Shown here piece after piece: positions 17,151 to 26,856 of a stretch of 64,000 nucleotides of DNA. The notes below the pieces were generated by a model. That model did no database searches, was not told where the DNA came from, and saw only the letters and a program-made list of their open reading frames with translations. The position numbers were made by a program, and so were the translations under genes. Position 1 is the stretch's first letter; each line of letters begins with the position of its first letter. The stretch lies in the NCBI GenBank assembly GCA_033811195.1, contig JAPXOZ010000003.1:62001-126000 (forward strand), given 5' to 3'. The stretch comes from Cacconaster sp033811195 (lineage in GTDB: Bacteria; Bacteroidota; Bacteroidia; Bacteroidales; UBA932).

Positions 17151-19094
17151 TTATTCTCCATTTGCCATTGTAACCAGAAATTCTTCGTTATTGGCACATC
17201 TTTGCAGTCTTACTTTCATAAACTCCATCGCCTCAACGGAGTTCATGTCTGCCAGATGGTTACGGAGAATCCAGATGCGGTTGAGATAATCGGGGTTGTA
17301 TAGCAGATCATCTCTACGGGTAGAGGAAAGAGTAACATCCACTGCAGGGAAGATACGTTTGTTGGAAAGTTTCCTGTCAAGCTGGAGCTCGAGATTACCC
17401 GTGCCCTTGAATTCTTCGAAAATAACCTCGTCCATCTTTGAACCGGTCTCTGTCAGAGCGGTGGCAAGGATGGTGAGTGATCCTCCATTCTCAATATTAC
17501 GTGCAGCGCCAAAGAAACGTTTAGGCCTGTGAAGTGCATTAGCGTCAACACCTCCGGAAAGCACTTTGCCGGATGCAGGTTGTACCGTATTGAAGGCTCT
17601 TGCAAGGCGGGTGATTGAATCCAGGAGGATAACCACATCGTGACCGCACTCAACCAGACGTTTTGCCTTTTCAAGCACCATATTGGCCACTTTGACATGT
17701 CTTTCTGCAGGTTCATCAAATGTAGAGGCTACCACCTCGGCTTTCACATTGCGCTGCATATCAGTCACTTCTTCAGGACGTTCGTCAATCAGAAGCACTA
17801 TCATATAGACTTCCGGATGATTGTCTGCAATCGCATTGGCAATGTCCTTCAGAAGCACTGTTTTACCTGTTTTGGGCTGTGCCACAATCAGGCCTCTCTG
17901 TCCCTTTCCGATAGGAGTGAAAAGATCCACGATTCTGATGGAGAAATTGTCGTTATGTCCCTTTCCGGTTAGGTTGAATTTCTCATCGGGGAAAAGAGGG
18001 GTGAGAAAGTCAAAAGGTACTCTGTCACGAATGAATTCGGGTGAACGGCCGTTGATCTTATTTACCTTTACCAAGGGGAAATATTTATCGCCCTCTCTCG
18101 GAGGTTTGATCTCTCCGAAAATTGTGTCTCCCGTTTTGAGGGCAAACATCTTGATCTGTGCCTGGGAAACATAGATGTCATCGGGAGAGTTAAGGTAGTT
18201 GTAGTCGGATGAGCGTAAGAAACCATATCCGTCAGGCATGATTTCCAGAACTCCGGTAGCCTCGACAATGCCTTCAAACTCGATTTTAGGCTTTGCGTTC
18301 TGTTGGTTATGTTGGTCGTGATGTTGGTGATTCTGTTCTCCTTTCTGGATTCTGCTGCGTTGTTCGCGCTGAGGTGATTCTTTTTTTTGAGACTTCTCCT
18401 TTATTGGTTCTTTTACCGTTTCTACAGATTTTGGCTCATCTGTTTCGGTTTGTTCCTGTTCTGTGATACTTTCAACATCTATGCGTACAGGTTCCTTCTT
18501 AATAACCTGCCTTGGCCTTGTGCCTCTTTTCGGCTTCTCTTCACTCTCGCTTTTTACTTCGGCCTCTTCCTTAGCCTTTGCACTTTTTTTCTCTGATTTA
18601 TCGTCAGGCTGTTCCTCTTTCCCGGATTGTGTCTTAGCCTTAGTGTCAGCTGAGGCAGCTTTAGGCTCTTTATGGGTCTCTTCGCTTTGTTTTTTCGGTT
18701 TTCTTCCCGGTTTTTTAGTTTCAGAAGTAGGTTTTTCTTCCTTCTTCTCTTCATCAGCGAGTTGTGCTGCGACTGCAGGAGAAGCTGCATTAGACTTAGA
18801 TTTAGGCTCAGTCTTGATTACGGCATCCTCCTCACTGCTTGCCTTTTTTCCCCGTTTCTTGGGTTGTAATTCAGCTGTTTCAACTTTACTGCCGGTAACT
18901 TCCTTTATCTCTTTTACAACTTTTTTCTTTACCGGTTTAGGACCAGGCCTGCCTGTTCCCTGAATGGCCTGCTCATCGAGTATTTGATAGATGAGGTCTT
19001 CATGTTTCGATTCAGGCTTTTTGATGTTGAGCTTCCCTGCAATGTCAATCAGTTCTTCTAGACTTTTGCTCTGTAATTGTAGTATGTCGTACAT
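17151..19094 (-). CDS. rho: Transcription termination factor Rho
   Basis: This hexameric RNA helicase ends transcripts. The 647-residue protein is about 230 residues longer than E. coli Rho because a charged, low-complexity stretch rich in K, E, P and S lies between the N-terminal Rho_N helix domain (residues 1-45) and the RNA-binding cold-shock domain (about 280-350, with GYGFLRS). The ATPase core has the Walker A AQPKTGKTVLLK, Walker B VVILLDSITR, and the SGGVDANALHRPKRFFGAAR region. Such insertions are known in Bacteroidetes Rho. The promoter at 19176-19207 leaves a leader of about 75 bases, space for autoregulation. Confidence 0.95.
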   Translation of the reverse strand: MYDILQLQSKSLEELIDIAGKLNIKKPESKHEDLIYQILDEQAIQGTGRPGPKPVKKKVVKEIKEVTGSKVETAELQPKKRGKKASSEEDAVIKTEPKSKSNAASPAVAAQLADEEKKEEKPTSETKKPGRKPKKQSEETHKEPKAASADTKAKTQSGKEEQPDDKSEKKSAKAKEEAEVKSESEEKPKRGTRPRQVIKKEPVRIDVESITEQEQTETDEPKSVETVKEPIKEKSQKKESPQREQRSRIQKGEQNHQHHDQHNQQNAKPKIEFEGIVEATGVLEIMPDGYGFLRSSDYNYLNSPDDIYVSQAQIKMFALKTGDTIFGEIKPPREGDKYFPLVKVNKINGRSPEFIRDRVPFDFLTPLFPDEKFNLTGKGHNDNFSIRIVDLFTPIGKGQRGLIVAQPKTGKTVLLKDIANAIADNHPEVYMIVLLIDERPEEVTDMQRNVKAEVVASTFDEPAERHVKVANMVLEKAKRLVECGHDVVILLDSITRLARAFNTVQPASGKVLSGGVDANALHRPKRFFGAARNIENGGSLTILATALTETGSKMDEVIFEEFKGTGNLELQLDRKLSNKRIFPAVDVTLSSTRRDDLLYNPDYLNRIWILRNHLADMNSVEAMEFMKVRLQRCANNEEFLVTMANGE

Positions 19095-19175
19095 TATAAT
19101 GGTTTTGGGATGGGAGATGGTAAGATCCGGTCGACGTGAAGACCGTAAGATTTATCCCCCAAAATGAAATCTGCG

Positions 19176-19207
19176 CAAAGTTAATGGTTTTTATCTTCTT
19201 TACCAAA
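19176..19207 (-). promoter_or_regulatory. Promoter of rho (TTTG-N20-TAACTTTG)
   Basis: Minus-strand TTTG (19204-19207) and TAACTTTG (19176-19183) are separated by 20 bases, an exact consensus match lying between ridA and rho. Initiation near 19170 gives a 75-base 5' leader before the rho ATG at 19094. Confidence 0.75.
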
Positions 19208-19217
19208 AATGCAGAAA

Positions 19218-19595
19218 TTATTTTACAGCAATCACATCAGCTTCTACAAGTGCGCCTTTAGGGAGTGCTACCACCTCAAATGCCACACGTGCGGGATAAG
19301 GTTTACTATAATACTCGGCATAGACCTCGTTCATTGCAGCGAAATCTTTCATGTCGGTGAGATAAACCGTTGTTTTCACTACATCAGATAAGTTATAGCC
19401 GGCTTCTTCTAGGATATACCCAATGTTTTTAAAAATTTGGTGAACCTGTTCTCTTACTCCTCCAGGAACAAATTCGCCGGTAGTGGCATCAATGGGGAGT
19501 TGTCCGGATACATAAATGGTGTTGCCTGCAACTATTGCCTGGCTGTAAGGCCCCACTGCGGCGGGAGCAAGGGGAGATGCTATTGTCTTCTTCAT
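19218..19595 (-). CDS. ridA: RidA-family enamine/imine deaminase
   Basis: RidA proteins hydrolyse reactive enamines and imines made by PLP enzymes such as threonine dehydratase. The 125-residue trimeric-type protein matches the family length. The N-terminal APAAVGPYSQAIVAGN, the YVSGQLP segment, and the C-terminal PARVAFEVVALPKGA with the catalytic Arg and a terminal EADVIA are all present. It lies 57 bases after lptD and is followed by the rho promoter, so it probably ends an lptD-ridA transcript with partial readthrough. Confidence 0.94.
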   Translation of the reverse strand: MKKTIASPLAPAAVGPYSQAIVAGNTIYVSGQLPIDATTGEFVPGGVREQVHQIFKNIGYILEEAGYNLSDVVKTTVYLTDMKDFAAMNEVYAEYYSKPYPARVAFEVVALPKGALVEADVIAVK

Positions 19596-19652
19596 GGTGT
19601 TATTATTTGAGTTGTTAATAATGAGTTAGTTATTAATTTAAGATATTTTCTG

Positions 19653-22517
19653 TTAATTGTCCCAGAAGCTTGAGGCTTTCTTGAACTGTAGTAGATCAGC
19701 GAGTGCGGATGCCTTTGCCGCTATCCTAAAGCTCCAGCTTTGCCACTGACCGGTAGGTACCCATGATACGGAAATAGCAAAACAGTGCAGATCATAGGTA
19801 GCGCTCAACTGGGTGGTCGTGAGTTTCATTTTTGTAAGGTCTATGCCGGTGTTGAGGTTTATGTTGAGTGCTTGTGTAATTTTTATCTGTCCGTTGATAC
19901 CAAGTGTTTGGGTATGATCATGTTTAGTCTGGAGTTGTTCATTGGCATAGGTATAACTTCTGCCATATGAGTAGGTGTAGTTGAAACTGACTGACCAGGG
20001 GGAGTTGGGATTCATATAGTAGAGCCAGCCCCCCGGAATATATTCCCCAGTTACCGGATGGTAAAAGACATATCCGTAAGAGTTTACATCCTTTTTGCTT
20101 GCTCCGGCATCTTTGATGCCGTCATTGCCTTTGCCTCGACCTTCTCCATTTATGGAGAAACTTAAAGAAGCACTTGCGTTGACCAAACGGGCAAGTTTTC
20201 CGGTCTGCAAAACATGGAATTTGTTGATACGTCTTCCTGTAGGGTCTATTGCATAGGGATCGAGGGTTATATTTCCGTTTATACCGAGTTTCTGAAATAT
20301 GGTGGTACTTGCACTGATGCTGATATTAGACATTCCCATAGAGTCCGCAAGGAAGTTGTAAGATCCGTTGAGGTTAAGGTTGTCTATCAGTTTGATTTTT
20401 TTAGTAGCTCTACCTGTAGAGTCTGCAGCATCCTTTATTTTTGCCTCTAAATTGTTAGCGAATCCAAAGTTGAGGGCAGCGGTTTTTCCTTTTGCCGGAG
20501 GCGAATACATCAGCCCCGAATATTTGTTGTATTCATAAACTTTGTCAACTCCGTTGATGTCGGTGTACTCGTACGTCATATAGCCATTCATCGGTGTGCC
20601 AAGTTCAGGTTTGTAGCTGAATCCGAATGTTGGCGTTATCATATGTCTGATAGCTTCTAACTTGCTCCTCTTTCCAAAATTGAACATTCCGTAGAGACGT
20701 GTGCTCATTGAGAGTCCTGCAGAGAAATTCTGCATAACGCCGAAGGTGCTGAACTGATCGGAGAGCGTGGTTACAACCTTGTCTTTTTCTGGATCATATT
20801 CCACCTGATTTTCTCTGAACACCCAGTTCATACCATAAGAGACGCTGGGAGAGAACTGTAAATATTTTAGCAATGTAAAAGGGGGAAGGCCTATCTGAAA
20901 GTTATGAGCCATACCGTTTTGCATCTTATTTATAAATCCGGGTTCGGTGACCTCCTTAGCTTTGAAGTTGACTTTGTTCTGTAACGTAGTGTTGTAACTA
21001 AATGAAATCTGTTCATAAAACCGCTCTTTGCCTACTCTGTTTTTTCTTTTGAAAGGAAAAAATCGGTTGACGGCGAATGTTAAATTCGGTAAGGTTATGG
21101 AATAGGAACTGTCTCGTGAGTTCTGGCTGTGAAGAGCATTAATTGAGAGACTTAGGCCGCTCCACTGTTTAGAGTAGGATACTGAGGAAGATATCTGGTT
21201 CTGTAAACTCTGAGATATATCCCTGGAGTTGTATCTGCTGTTGGAGGGGCTGGAAAAGTTGACCGAAGCCCTAAAAGAGGTTCCCGGTCTTGCTTTGGAA
21301 TCCTGAGAATGACTCCACATGACTCCGAAGTTCTTCGACTGGAAGAAATTGTCCTCTCCTCGCTCTCCTGTAATATCATTTGAGTAGGTGAGGGAGAGCG
21401 AACCATCGAAAGCGTACCTCTTCTTGTATCTGGAAGTTGCCCTAACCGCCCAGGATCCGTATGAATATATGTCTCCGGTCAGAGCCAGGTCGAAATAGTC
21501 CCCTATCACAAACGAATAACCGAAATCCTTGAGATAGAGTCCGCGGGCATTCTCCTCCCCATATGTGGGGACAAGGATTCCGCTGGCCCTGTCCGGCATT
21601 TCCGGCACAAATCCGAAAGGAAGCACAATAGGTAGCGGTACATCAGCTACAACCACATAGGCAGGCCCGAATACGGTTTTCTGACTCGGCTGGGTAATCA
21701 ACTTGGCAGCGGTGAGTTTTAAGTAATAGTGGGGGTGTTCATGATCACATACTGTATATTTCCCGCTGGATATATTGACCGACTGGTCGGGCATCATCTT
21801 AAGATTTTCACCCAAAAGTTTAGCATCCTGTTGCTCGGTGGTCATATTTTTGATTTTGGCCTTCCTTGTCGTGAAATTGTAATAAACCTCCTCCATCATG
21901 TAAGTGTTGCCTCGGTCACTCATTTCGGGCATTCCAACGATTTCTCCTGTAATGGTGTCTCTTGTACCCCTGGCATAGACAACATTTTTGTCCATATCAT
22001 AGGATATATAGTCCGCCTTGAGTGACAGATCCCCATATGTCATAGTCACTTCACCGAAATAGTAGACCAGTTTGCGTCCATTTGTGAAATCTTCTATCAC
22101 GGAATCCCTGGCATTGGAAAAAGCAGGTCTTTCGAGCATACCCTTGATCTCACTTTCAAGTTGGCTGATACCAATAGTATCGGTTTCTGGAGTGACGACT
22201 GCGAGAGAATCAAGTAAGGTAACAAGAGTGGTATCACGCTCAATATCTATAAATGTGAGAGAATCCAGCGGAGTATTAATCAGAGTATCTTTCAATGCAT
22301 TCCTAAGTGTTACAACGGAGTCTCTTATCAATGTCATTTGCCTTTGTACTAGCGAGTCAGGAGATTGAACGATCCTAAGTGCCGCTACAGAGTCTCTGGA
22401 CAATGTCTTCTCTCTTTGCATAAGCGAATCAGGGGATTGCCCATACAGAGTCACACACCCGCACATCATGAACAATATGGTAGACAGTAAGTATGTTATT
22501 TGTTTGTTCAGTGACAT
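19653..22517 (-). CDS. lptD: LPS-assembly outer-membrane protein LptD-like
   Basis: This is a 954-residue outer-membrane barrel protein that would insert LPS into the outer leaflet. A signal peptide is followed by a low-complexity region (about 25-110) with two copies of a QSPDSLxQRxxTLxRDSV unit. An OstA/LptA-like jellyroll follows (KLVYYFGEVTMTYGDLSLKADYISYD). The long C-terminal barrel with alternating aromatic strands has the LptD-type entry LPFGFVPEMPDRASGILVPTYGEE. ATG 22517 is preferred over the GTG two codons earlier. It is divergent from amiC, with the amiC -7 box only 26 bases from its start. Confidence in the family is high, and symbol use follows the Bacteroidetes homologues. Confidence 0.87.
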   Translation of the reverse strand: MSLNKQITYLLSTILFMMCGCVTLYGQSPDSLMQREKTLSRDSVAALRIVQSPDSLVQRQMTLIRDSVVTLRNALKDTLINTPLDSLTFIDIERDTTLVTLLDSLAVVTPETDTIGISQLESEIKGMLERPAFSNARDSVIEDFTNGRKLVYYFGEVTMTYGDLSLKADYISYDMDKNVVYARGTRDTITGEIVGMPEMSDRGNTYMMEEVYYNFTTRKAKIKNMTTEQQDAKLLGENLKMMPDQSVNISSGKYTVCDHEHPHYYLKLTAAKLITQPSQKTVFGPAYVVVADVPLPIVLPFGFVPEMPDRASGILVPTYGEENARGLYLKDFGYSFVIGDYFDLALTGDIYSYGSWAVRATSRYKKRYAFDGSLSLTYSNDITGERGEDNFFQSKNFGVMWSHSQDSKARPGTSFRASVNFSSPSNSRYNSRDISQSLQNQISSSVSYSKQWSGLSLSINALHSQNSRDSSYSITLPNLTFAVNRFFPFKRKNRVGKERFYEQISFSYNTTLQNKVNFKAKEVTEPGFINKMQNGMAHNFQIGLPPFTLLKYLQFSPSVSYGMNWVFRENQVEYDPEKDKVVTTLSDQFSTFGVMQNFSAGLSMSTRLYGMFNFGKRSKLEAIRHMITPTFGFSYKPELGTPMNGYMTYEYTDINGVDKVYEYNKYSGLMYSPPAKGKTAALNFGFANNLEAKIKDAADSTGRATKKIKLIDNLNLNGSYNFLADSMGMSNISISASTTIFQKLGINGNITLDPYAIDPTGRRINKFHVLQTGKLARLVNASASLSFSINGEGRGKGNDGIKDAGASKKDVNSYGYVFYHPVTGEYIPGGWLYYMNPNSPWSVSFNYTYSYGRSYTYANEQLQTKHDHTQTLGINGQIKITQALNINLNTGIDLTKMKLTTTQLSATYDLHCFAISVSWVPTGQWQSWSFRIAAKASALADLLQFKKASSFWDN

Positions 22518-22586
22518 TGGCACTAAAAATGCATTTTATGTCTATATTTGCGAAAGGACAAAATTAGTAAAATTTTAACAAGTAGT

Positions 22587-23702
22587 ATGCCATTCAGACC
22601 AAATAGAGCACTGTTTTCCCTTTTTTTAGCGATGCTTACACTCCTAAATCAGCCGCTCTGTACCGGACAGAACTCGGATATGAAACTCCGTACAGTAGTA
22701 ATTGACGCCGGACATGGAGGAAAAGATCCGGGAGCCATCTCATCGGATAACAAGCTCCGGGAGAAAACAATCACTTTGGATGTCGCGCTCAAACTCGGTC
22801 AACGCATTAAGGATGCTTATCCCGATGTTAAGGTGATATACACCCGCTCTAAAGATACCTACCTTACTCTTGCGCAAAGGACCAATATCGCTAACCGCAA
22901 TCATGCCGACTTATTCATCTCTATACATGTCAATTCGGTTCCAAGTTCAAAACCCCGCGGAAGTGAAACCTATATAATGGGTACGGATCAAAGTCATGCC
23001 AATATGGAGGTCTGTAAGAAAGAAAACTCCGTGATTCTACTTGAAGATGACTATACTACTACTTACCAGGGTTATGACCCCAATGAGCCCGAGTCTTTCA
23101 TATTCTTCAATCTTATGCAAAATGCGCACTTCGAACAAAGTGTAATAATGGCATCAAAAATACAGGAACAACTTCGAAAAGGTCCTATTACAGTGGATAG
23201 AGGAGTAAAACAGGCTCTTTTGCTGGTGCTCTGGAGGACCACGATGCCCTCAGTTCTGGTTGAAATAGGCTTCCTCTCAAATGCTGCAGATCGCAAACAA
23301 CTTGCTTCTGATGCTGGACGCAAAGAGATTGCCGGGAGACTCTTCACAGCCTTCTCCGAATTCAAGAAACAGTATGACTCCCATTCCGGGATGGAAATTG
23401 AGACTCCTTCAACAGCTCCTGATATTTCATCCGAAGAAAAAGAAAAACCCATATCATCCGAATCTACTTCTACAGATTGGTGGATGATCCAGATTTTTGC
23501 GTCAAAAAAACCGGTTAAGCCGGGAGCACCCGACTTCAAGGGTCTTAAAAATTGTGTTGAAATATTTCAAAATGGCTACTACAAGTATTGCACAGGCAGA
23601 TATGCCACAAGAGAGGAAGCAGTAAAGGCACTTCCGGAGCTACGGAAAAAGTTTAATGGGGCATTCATTGTCCATGTTGATAAGAATAATCACATTTTAT
23701 AA
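22587..23702 (+). CDS. N-acetylmuramoyl-L-alanine amidase with SPOR domain
   Basis: This 371-residue periplasmic enzyme cleaves the amide between MurNAc and the stem peptide, normally at division. A signal peptide precedes the Amidase_3 domain (about residues 33-250): zinc ligands in VIDAGHGGKDPG and SIHVNS, catalytic Glu in VLVEIGFLSN. A linker rich in S, E and P leads to a C-terminal SPOR-like domain (WWMIQIFASKKP to the end) that would bind denuded septal glycan. ATG 22587 is chosen; an upstream TTG at 22548 lies in the TATATTTG promoter box (22543-22550). An imperfect terminator hairpin follows the gene. Confidence 0.9.
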   Translation: MPFRPNRALFSLFLAMLTLLNQPLCTGQNSDMKLRTVVIDAGHGGKDPGAISSDNKLREKTITLDVALKLGQRIKDAYPDVKVIYTRSKDTYLTLAQRTNIANRNHADLFISIHVNSVPSSKPRGSETYIMGTDQSHANMEVCKKENSVILLEDDYTTTYQGYDPNEPESFIFFNLMQNAHFEQSVIMASKIQEQLRKGPITVDRGVKQALLLVLWRTTMPSVLVEIGFLSNAADRKQLASDAGRKEIAGRLFTAFSEFKKQYDSHSGMEIETPSTAPDISSEEKEKPISSESTSTDWWMIQIFASKKPVKPGAPDFKGLKNCVEIFQNGYYKYCTGRYATREEAVKALPELRKKFNGAFIVHVDKNNHIL

Positions 23703-23744
23703 TAATTCTAAATTATAATCATATCATTCTCAATACGATAGAGT

Positions 23745-23790
23745 GATAAAGCAGGTCAAACGCCTGTTTGACAGTGTTTTATCCTTTTTT
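23745..23790. terminator. Long hairpin with T-run downstream of amidase
   Basis: A perfect inner stem GTCAAAC-GCCT-GTTTGAC (23754-23771) is enclosed by GATAAA/TTTATC (23745-23750 and 23778-23783) with a small internal bulge. CTTTTTTAAATTTTTT follows. This fits a factor-independent terminator after the amidase gene and before dnaA. Confidence 0.65.
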
Positions 23791-23934
23791 AAATTTTTTA
23801 TCGTTGATAATGAATAGGTTGTGAAAGTTTTCAAAAAAACAATAGACAAAAGTTTTTTTTATTACTTTTTTTTTCACCAATTTTGTAGGCCCAACGACTA
23901 AAGAAGAGCAGAATTTACCCAACTATATTAATTA

Positions 23935-25371
23935 ATGAGTTATTCCAACCACATAGATGTATGGAACAGGTGTCTGTCGATTATACGGGACATTGTCTCG
24001 AAACCGAATTATGACACCTGGTTTCATTCTGTGAGGTCGGTATCTCTTGAGAATTCTACATTGACACTGGCTGTGCCCTCTGATTTTTTCAGGGAATACC
24101 TTGAGGAACATTTTATCGATGTACTCAAGCTTGCGCTTCGACGTGAGATCGGACCACAGGCCAGATTGATGTATCAAGTCAGCATAGTTGAGGGAGGACA
24201 GGTACGTCTTCCCGAGCAAAATCGCAAGCCTTACTACAATCACGAGGTTCCAATTCCCGAAGTGGGGGAGAATTATAGTGGCAATCCCTATATCATTCCC
24301 GGTCTTAAAAAGCTTAATATTGATCCTCAGCTCAACCCCCAGTACTCATTCTCCAATTTCGTTGAAGGTGAATGCAACCGTCTTGGTCGTGCTGCGGGTT
24401 TGAATATCTCCATCAATCCGGGTAGGAGCACATTCAACCCTCTCTTTATCTACGGAGGACCAGGACTGGGCAAGACGCATCTTGCACAGGCCATAGGCAT
24501 CGCTATTAAGGAGAAGTATCCTGAAAAGGTAGTACTCTATGTTTCAGCAAACATCTTCCAGAACCAATATACATCGGCAGCCTGTTCAGCAAAGAGCAAC
24601 AACAATAATACGCGAGTTGCTGATTTCCTAAGGTTCTATCAGCTTATCGATGTGTTGATTATTGATGATGTACACGAATTTGCAGACAAGAAAGGTACTC
24701 AGAATGCATTTTTCCACATATTCAACTACCTTCACCAAAGTGGAAAACAGCTTATTCTCACATCGGATAAACCGCCCGTAGATCTACAGGGGCTTGAGCA
24801 GCGTCTGCTGTCTCGTTTCAAATGGGGTCTTTCTGCGGAGCTTCAGATGCCCACATACAACACTCGTCTAGAAATTCTTAAATCTAAAAGCGAGAGGGAG
24901 GGAGTTGACATTCCGGATGAGGTGCTTTCTTTCATTGCAAAAAAGGTCAAAACCAATATTCGTGAGCTTGAAGGCACACTCTTCTCGCTTATTGCAAGTG
25001 CTACATTTGGTCGTAAAGAGATTACTCTTGATCTTGCACGCAACCTTGTCGATAAGATTGTTACCGATCATAAGGTCGAGATCACCATAAACCGAATTCA
25101 GAATACGGTCTGCAATTATTTCAATATTTCCACAGACCAGTTCTTATCCAAGACGAGAAAGAGAGAAATCGTGCAGGCAAGGCAGATAGCAATGTATCTC
25201 AGTCGCAACCTCACCAAAACATCCCTCGCTTCCATAGGCTCTCAGCTTGGAGGCAAGGACCACGCTACTGTACATCATGCCTGCAATACCGTTTGCGATC
25301 TAATGGATACTGACCGCAATTTTCGCCAGTATGTGGTCGATATCGAGAAGCAACTCACGATGGTTGACTAG
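23935..25371 (+). CDS. dnaA: Chromosomal replication initiator DnaA
   Basis: DnaA binds oriC and opens the origin. The 478-residue protein has domain I (residues 1-80), a proline-rich linker, an AAA+ domain with Walker A GGPGLGKTHLAQA and Walker B VLIIDDVHEF, and a C-terminal DNA-binding domain with the signature GGKDHATVHHACNTV. Domain linker and AAA+ arrangement look normal. The 232 bases upstream are very T-rich and contain a terminator hairpin. dnaN, recF and rpmH are not nearby, and no cluster of DnaA boxes was seen, so the origin need not be here. It is followed after 38 bases by pepD. Confidence 0.96.
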   Translation: MSYSNHIDVWNRCLSIIRDIVSKPNYDTWFHSVRSVSLENSTLTLAVPSDFFREYLEEHFIDVLKLALRREIGPQARLMYQVSIVEGGQVRLPEQNRKPYYNHEVPIPEVGENYSGNPYIIPGLKKLNIDPQLNPQYSFSNFVEGECNRLGRAAGLNISINPGRSTFNPLFIYGGPGLGKTHLAQAIGIAIKEKYPEKVVLYVSANIFQNQYTSAACSAKSNNNNTRVADFLRFYQLIDVLIIDDVHEFADKKGTQNAFFHIFNYLHQSGKQLILTSDKPPVDLQGLEQRLLSRFKWGLSAELQMPTYNTRLEILKSKSEREGVDIPDEVLSFIAKKVKTNIRELEGTLFSLIASATFGRKEITLDLARNLVDKIVTDHKVEITINRIQNTVCNYFNISTDQFLSKTRKREIVQARQIAMYLSRNLTKTSLASIGSQLGGKDHATVHHACNTVCDLMDTDRNFRQYVVDIEKQLTMVD

Positions 25372-25409
25372 TACGAAAGTACATACATTAATATAAACTT
25401 GCATTTACT

Positions 25410-26846
25410 ATGAAGAGTGAAAAAGTCTTATCTTACTTCAAAGAGATAACCCGTATTCCGCGTGAATCAGGTCACGAAGAGCATATTATAGCATATTTAC
25501 AGGAGTTTGCTGCGTCACACAGCCTTGAATGCAAAACTGACAAAGTGGGTAATGTGCTAATTACCAAACAGGCTTCAAAAGGGTATGAAAATAGCCCTAC
25601 TGTTATTCTTCAGAGCCATTCCGATATGGTTTGCGAGAAAAATGCAGGCTCGACACATGATTTTAAAAAAGACCCTATTAAATATGTCATTGAGGATGGA
25701 TGGATGATTGCCAAGGAGACTACTTTGGGTGCCGATTGTGGTATAGGTATAGCAGCACAGCTCGCAATTCTTGAGGATAAATCGTTGGAGCATGGTAAGA
25801 TTGAGGCTCTTTTTACAGTTGAAGAAGAGACCGGTTTGGATGGAGCAAAGGCATTGAAACCTGGATTCCTCACCGGTAATATTCTAATTAATCTTGACTC
25901 AGAGGATGAGGGTGAGCTCTTTGTCGGCTGCGCCGGTGGCATAGATACTACAGCTCTCTTCAAATACAAGCCAAAAAAGGCCGATCCTTCCAAAGTCTTT
26001 ACTCGCTTTACTGTACTCGGAGGTATGGGAGGTCACAGTGGTGACGATATTGATAAGGGGCGAGCTAATGCAGTGCAGCTCTTAGGTCGTTTCTTGAATC
26101 ACTGTTTTGCAGAGTCCAAGATTGATCTTTGTTCCATTGATGGCGGTAACAAGCGCAACGCTATCGCCAGAGAGGCTACTGCAGTTGTTGCTATCCCTGT
26201 AAAGAGTGAAGATAAAGTTATTTCAATTTTCAACACATTTGCAGCTGAAATCAGGAGTGAGTATGCAGTAACCGATCCAGCTGTCAATGCAGTAGCGGAG
26301 CCGGTAGCTCAGGAGAAGAATGCCATTCCTACCGGAGTTGCCAAAAGACTGGTGGCTGCACTTGTGGCAGCTCCCCACGGAGTGCTTGCAATGAGTGCGG
26401 AGCTTAAGGGTCTGGTGGAAACTTCCTCTAACCTTGCATCTGTCAAGATGGGTAAAGGAAATACTATCCGTATTGGGTCTAGCCAACGCAGCTCCATCAA
26501 TTCTGCCCGAAGATTTGCGGGTGAACGCTTTGCCTCTGTTTTCCGGCTAGCCGGTGCCCAGGTTGCACATGAATCTGAATATCCCGGGTGGAAGCCCAAT
26601 ATGAATTCGCTTCTCAAGGATGTTTGTGTGGATGCTTATGTGCGTCTTTTCGGACAACAACCTGTAGTCAGAGCTATCCATGCCGGTCTTGAATGCGGTC
26701 TTTTCCTGGATACCTTTCCAAATCTGGATATGATCTCCTTTGGCCCCACTTTAAGGGGAGTTCATGCACCCGGAGAACGTCTGGAACTTGCTTCACTTGA
26801 CAAATTTTGGCTGCTGCTCCTCGAGGTACTCAGATCCATAAAGTAA
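25410..26846 (+). CDS. pepD: Cytosol nonspecific dipeptidase (Xaa-His dipeptidase, M20C)
   Basis: This 478-residue zinc aminoacyl-histidine dipeptidase hydrolyses a wide range of dipeptides. Metal and catalytic motifs are visible: QSHSDMVCE, GADCGIGIA, TVEEETGLDGA, LINLDSEDEGELFVGCAGG and GGHSGDDI. The terminal HAGLECGLF carries another metal-binding His. Length and motif order match PepD of Bacteroidetes. It is followed 10 bases later by rpe and likely shares its transcript. Together with the M20 peptidase at 10945 and the C69 enzyme at 58328 it points to peptide catabolism. Confidence 0.94.
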   Translation: MKSEKVLSYFKEITRIPRESGHEEHIIAYLQEFAASHSLECKTDKVGNVLITKQASKGYENSPTVILQSHSDMVCEKNAGSTHDFKKDPIKYVIEDGWMIAKETTLGADCGIGIAAQLAILEDKSLEHGKIEALFTVEEETGLDGAKALKPGFLTGNILINLDSEDEGELFVGCAGGIDTTALFKYKPKKADPSKVFTRFTVLGGMGGHSGDDIDKGRANAVQLLGRFLNHCFAESKIDLCSIDGGNKRNAIAREATAVVAIPVKSEDKVISIFNTFAAEIRSEYAVTDPAVNAVAEPVAQEKNAIPTGVAKRLVAALVAAPHGVLAMSAELKGLVETSSNLASVKMGKGNTIRIGSSQRSSINSARRFAGERFASVFRLAGAQVAHESEYPGWKPNMNSLLKDVCVDAYVRLFGQQPVVRAIHAGLECGLFLDTFPNLDMISFGPTLRGVHAPGERLELASLDKFWLLLLEVLRSIK

Positions 26847-26856
26847 ATAAAGAGTT

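Noticed and set aside
23703..23934. oriC next to dnaA
   Set aside because: No cluster of TTATCCACA-like boxes was found and the usual dnaN/rpmH neighbours are missing; skew was not computed.
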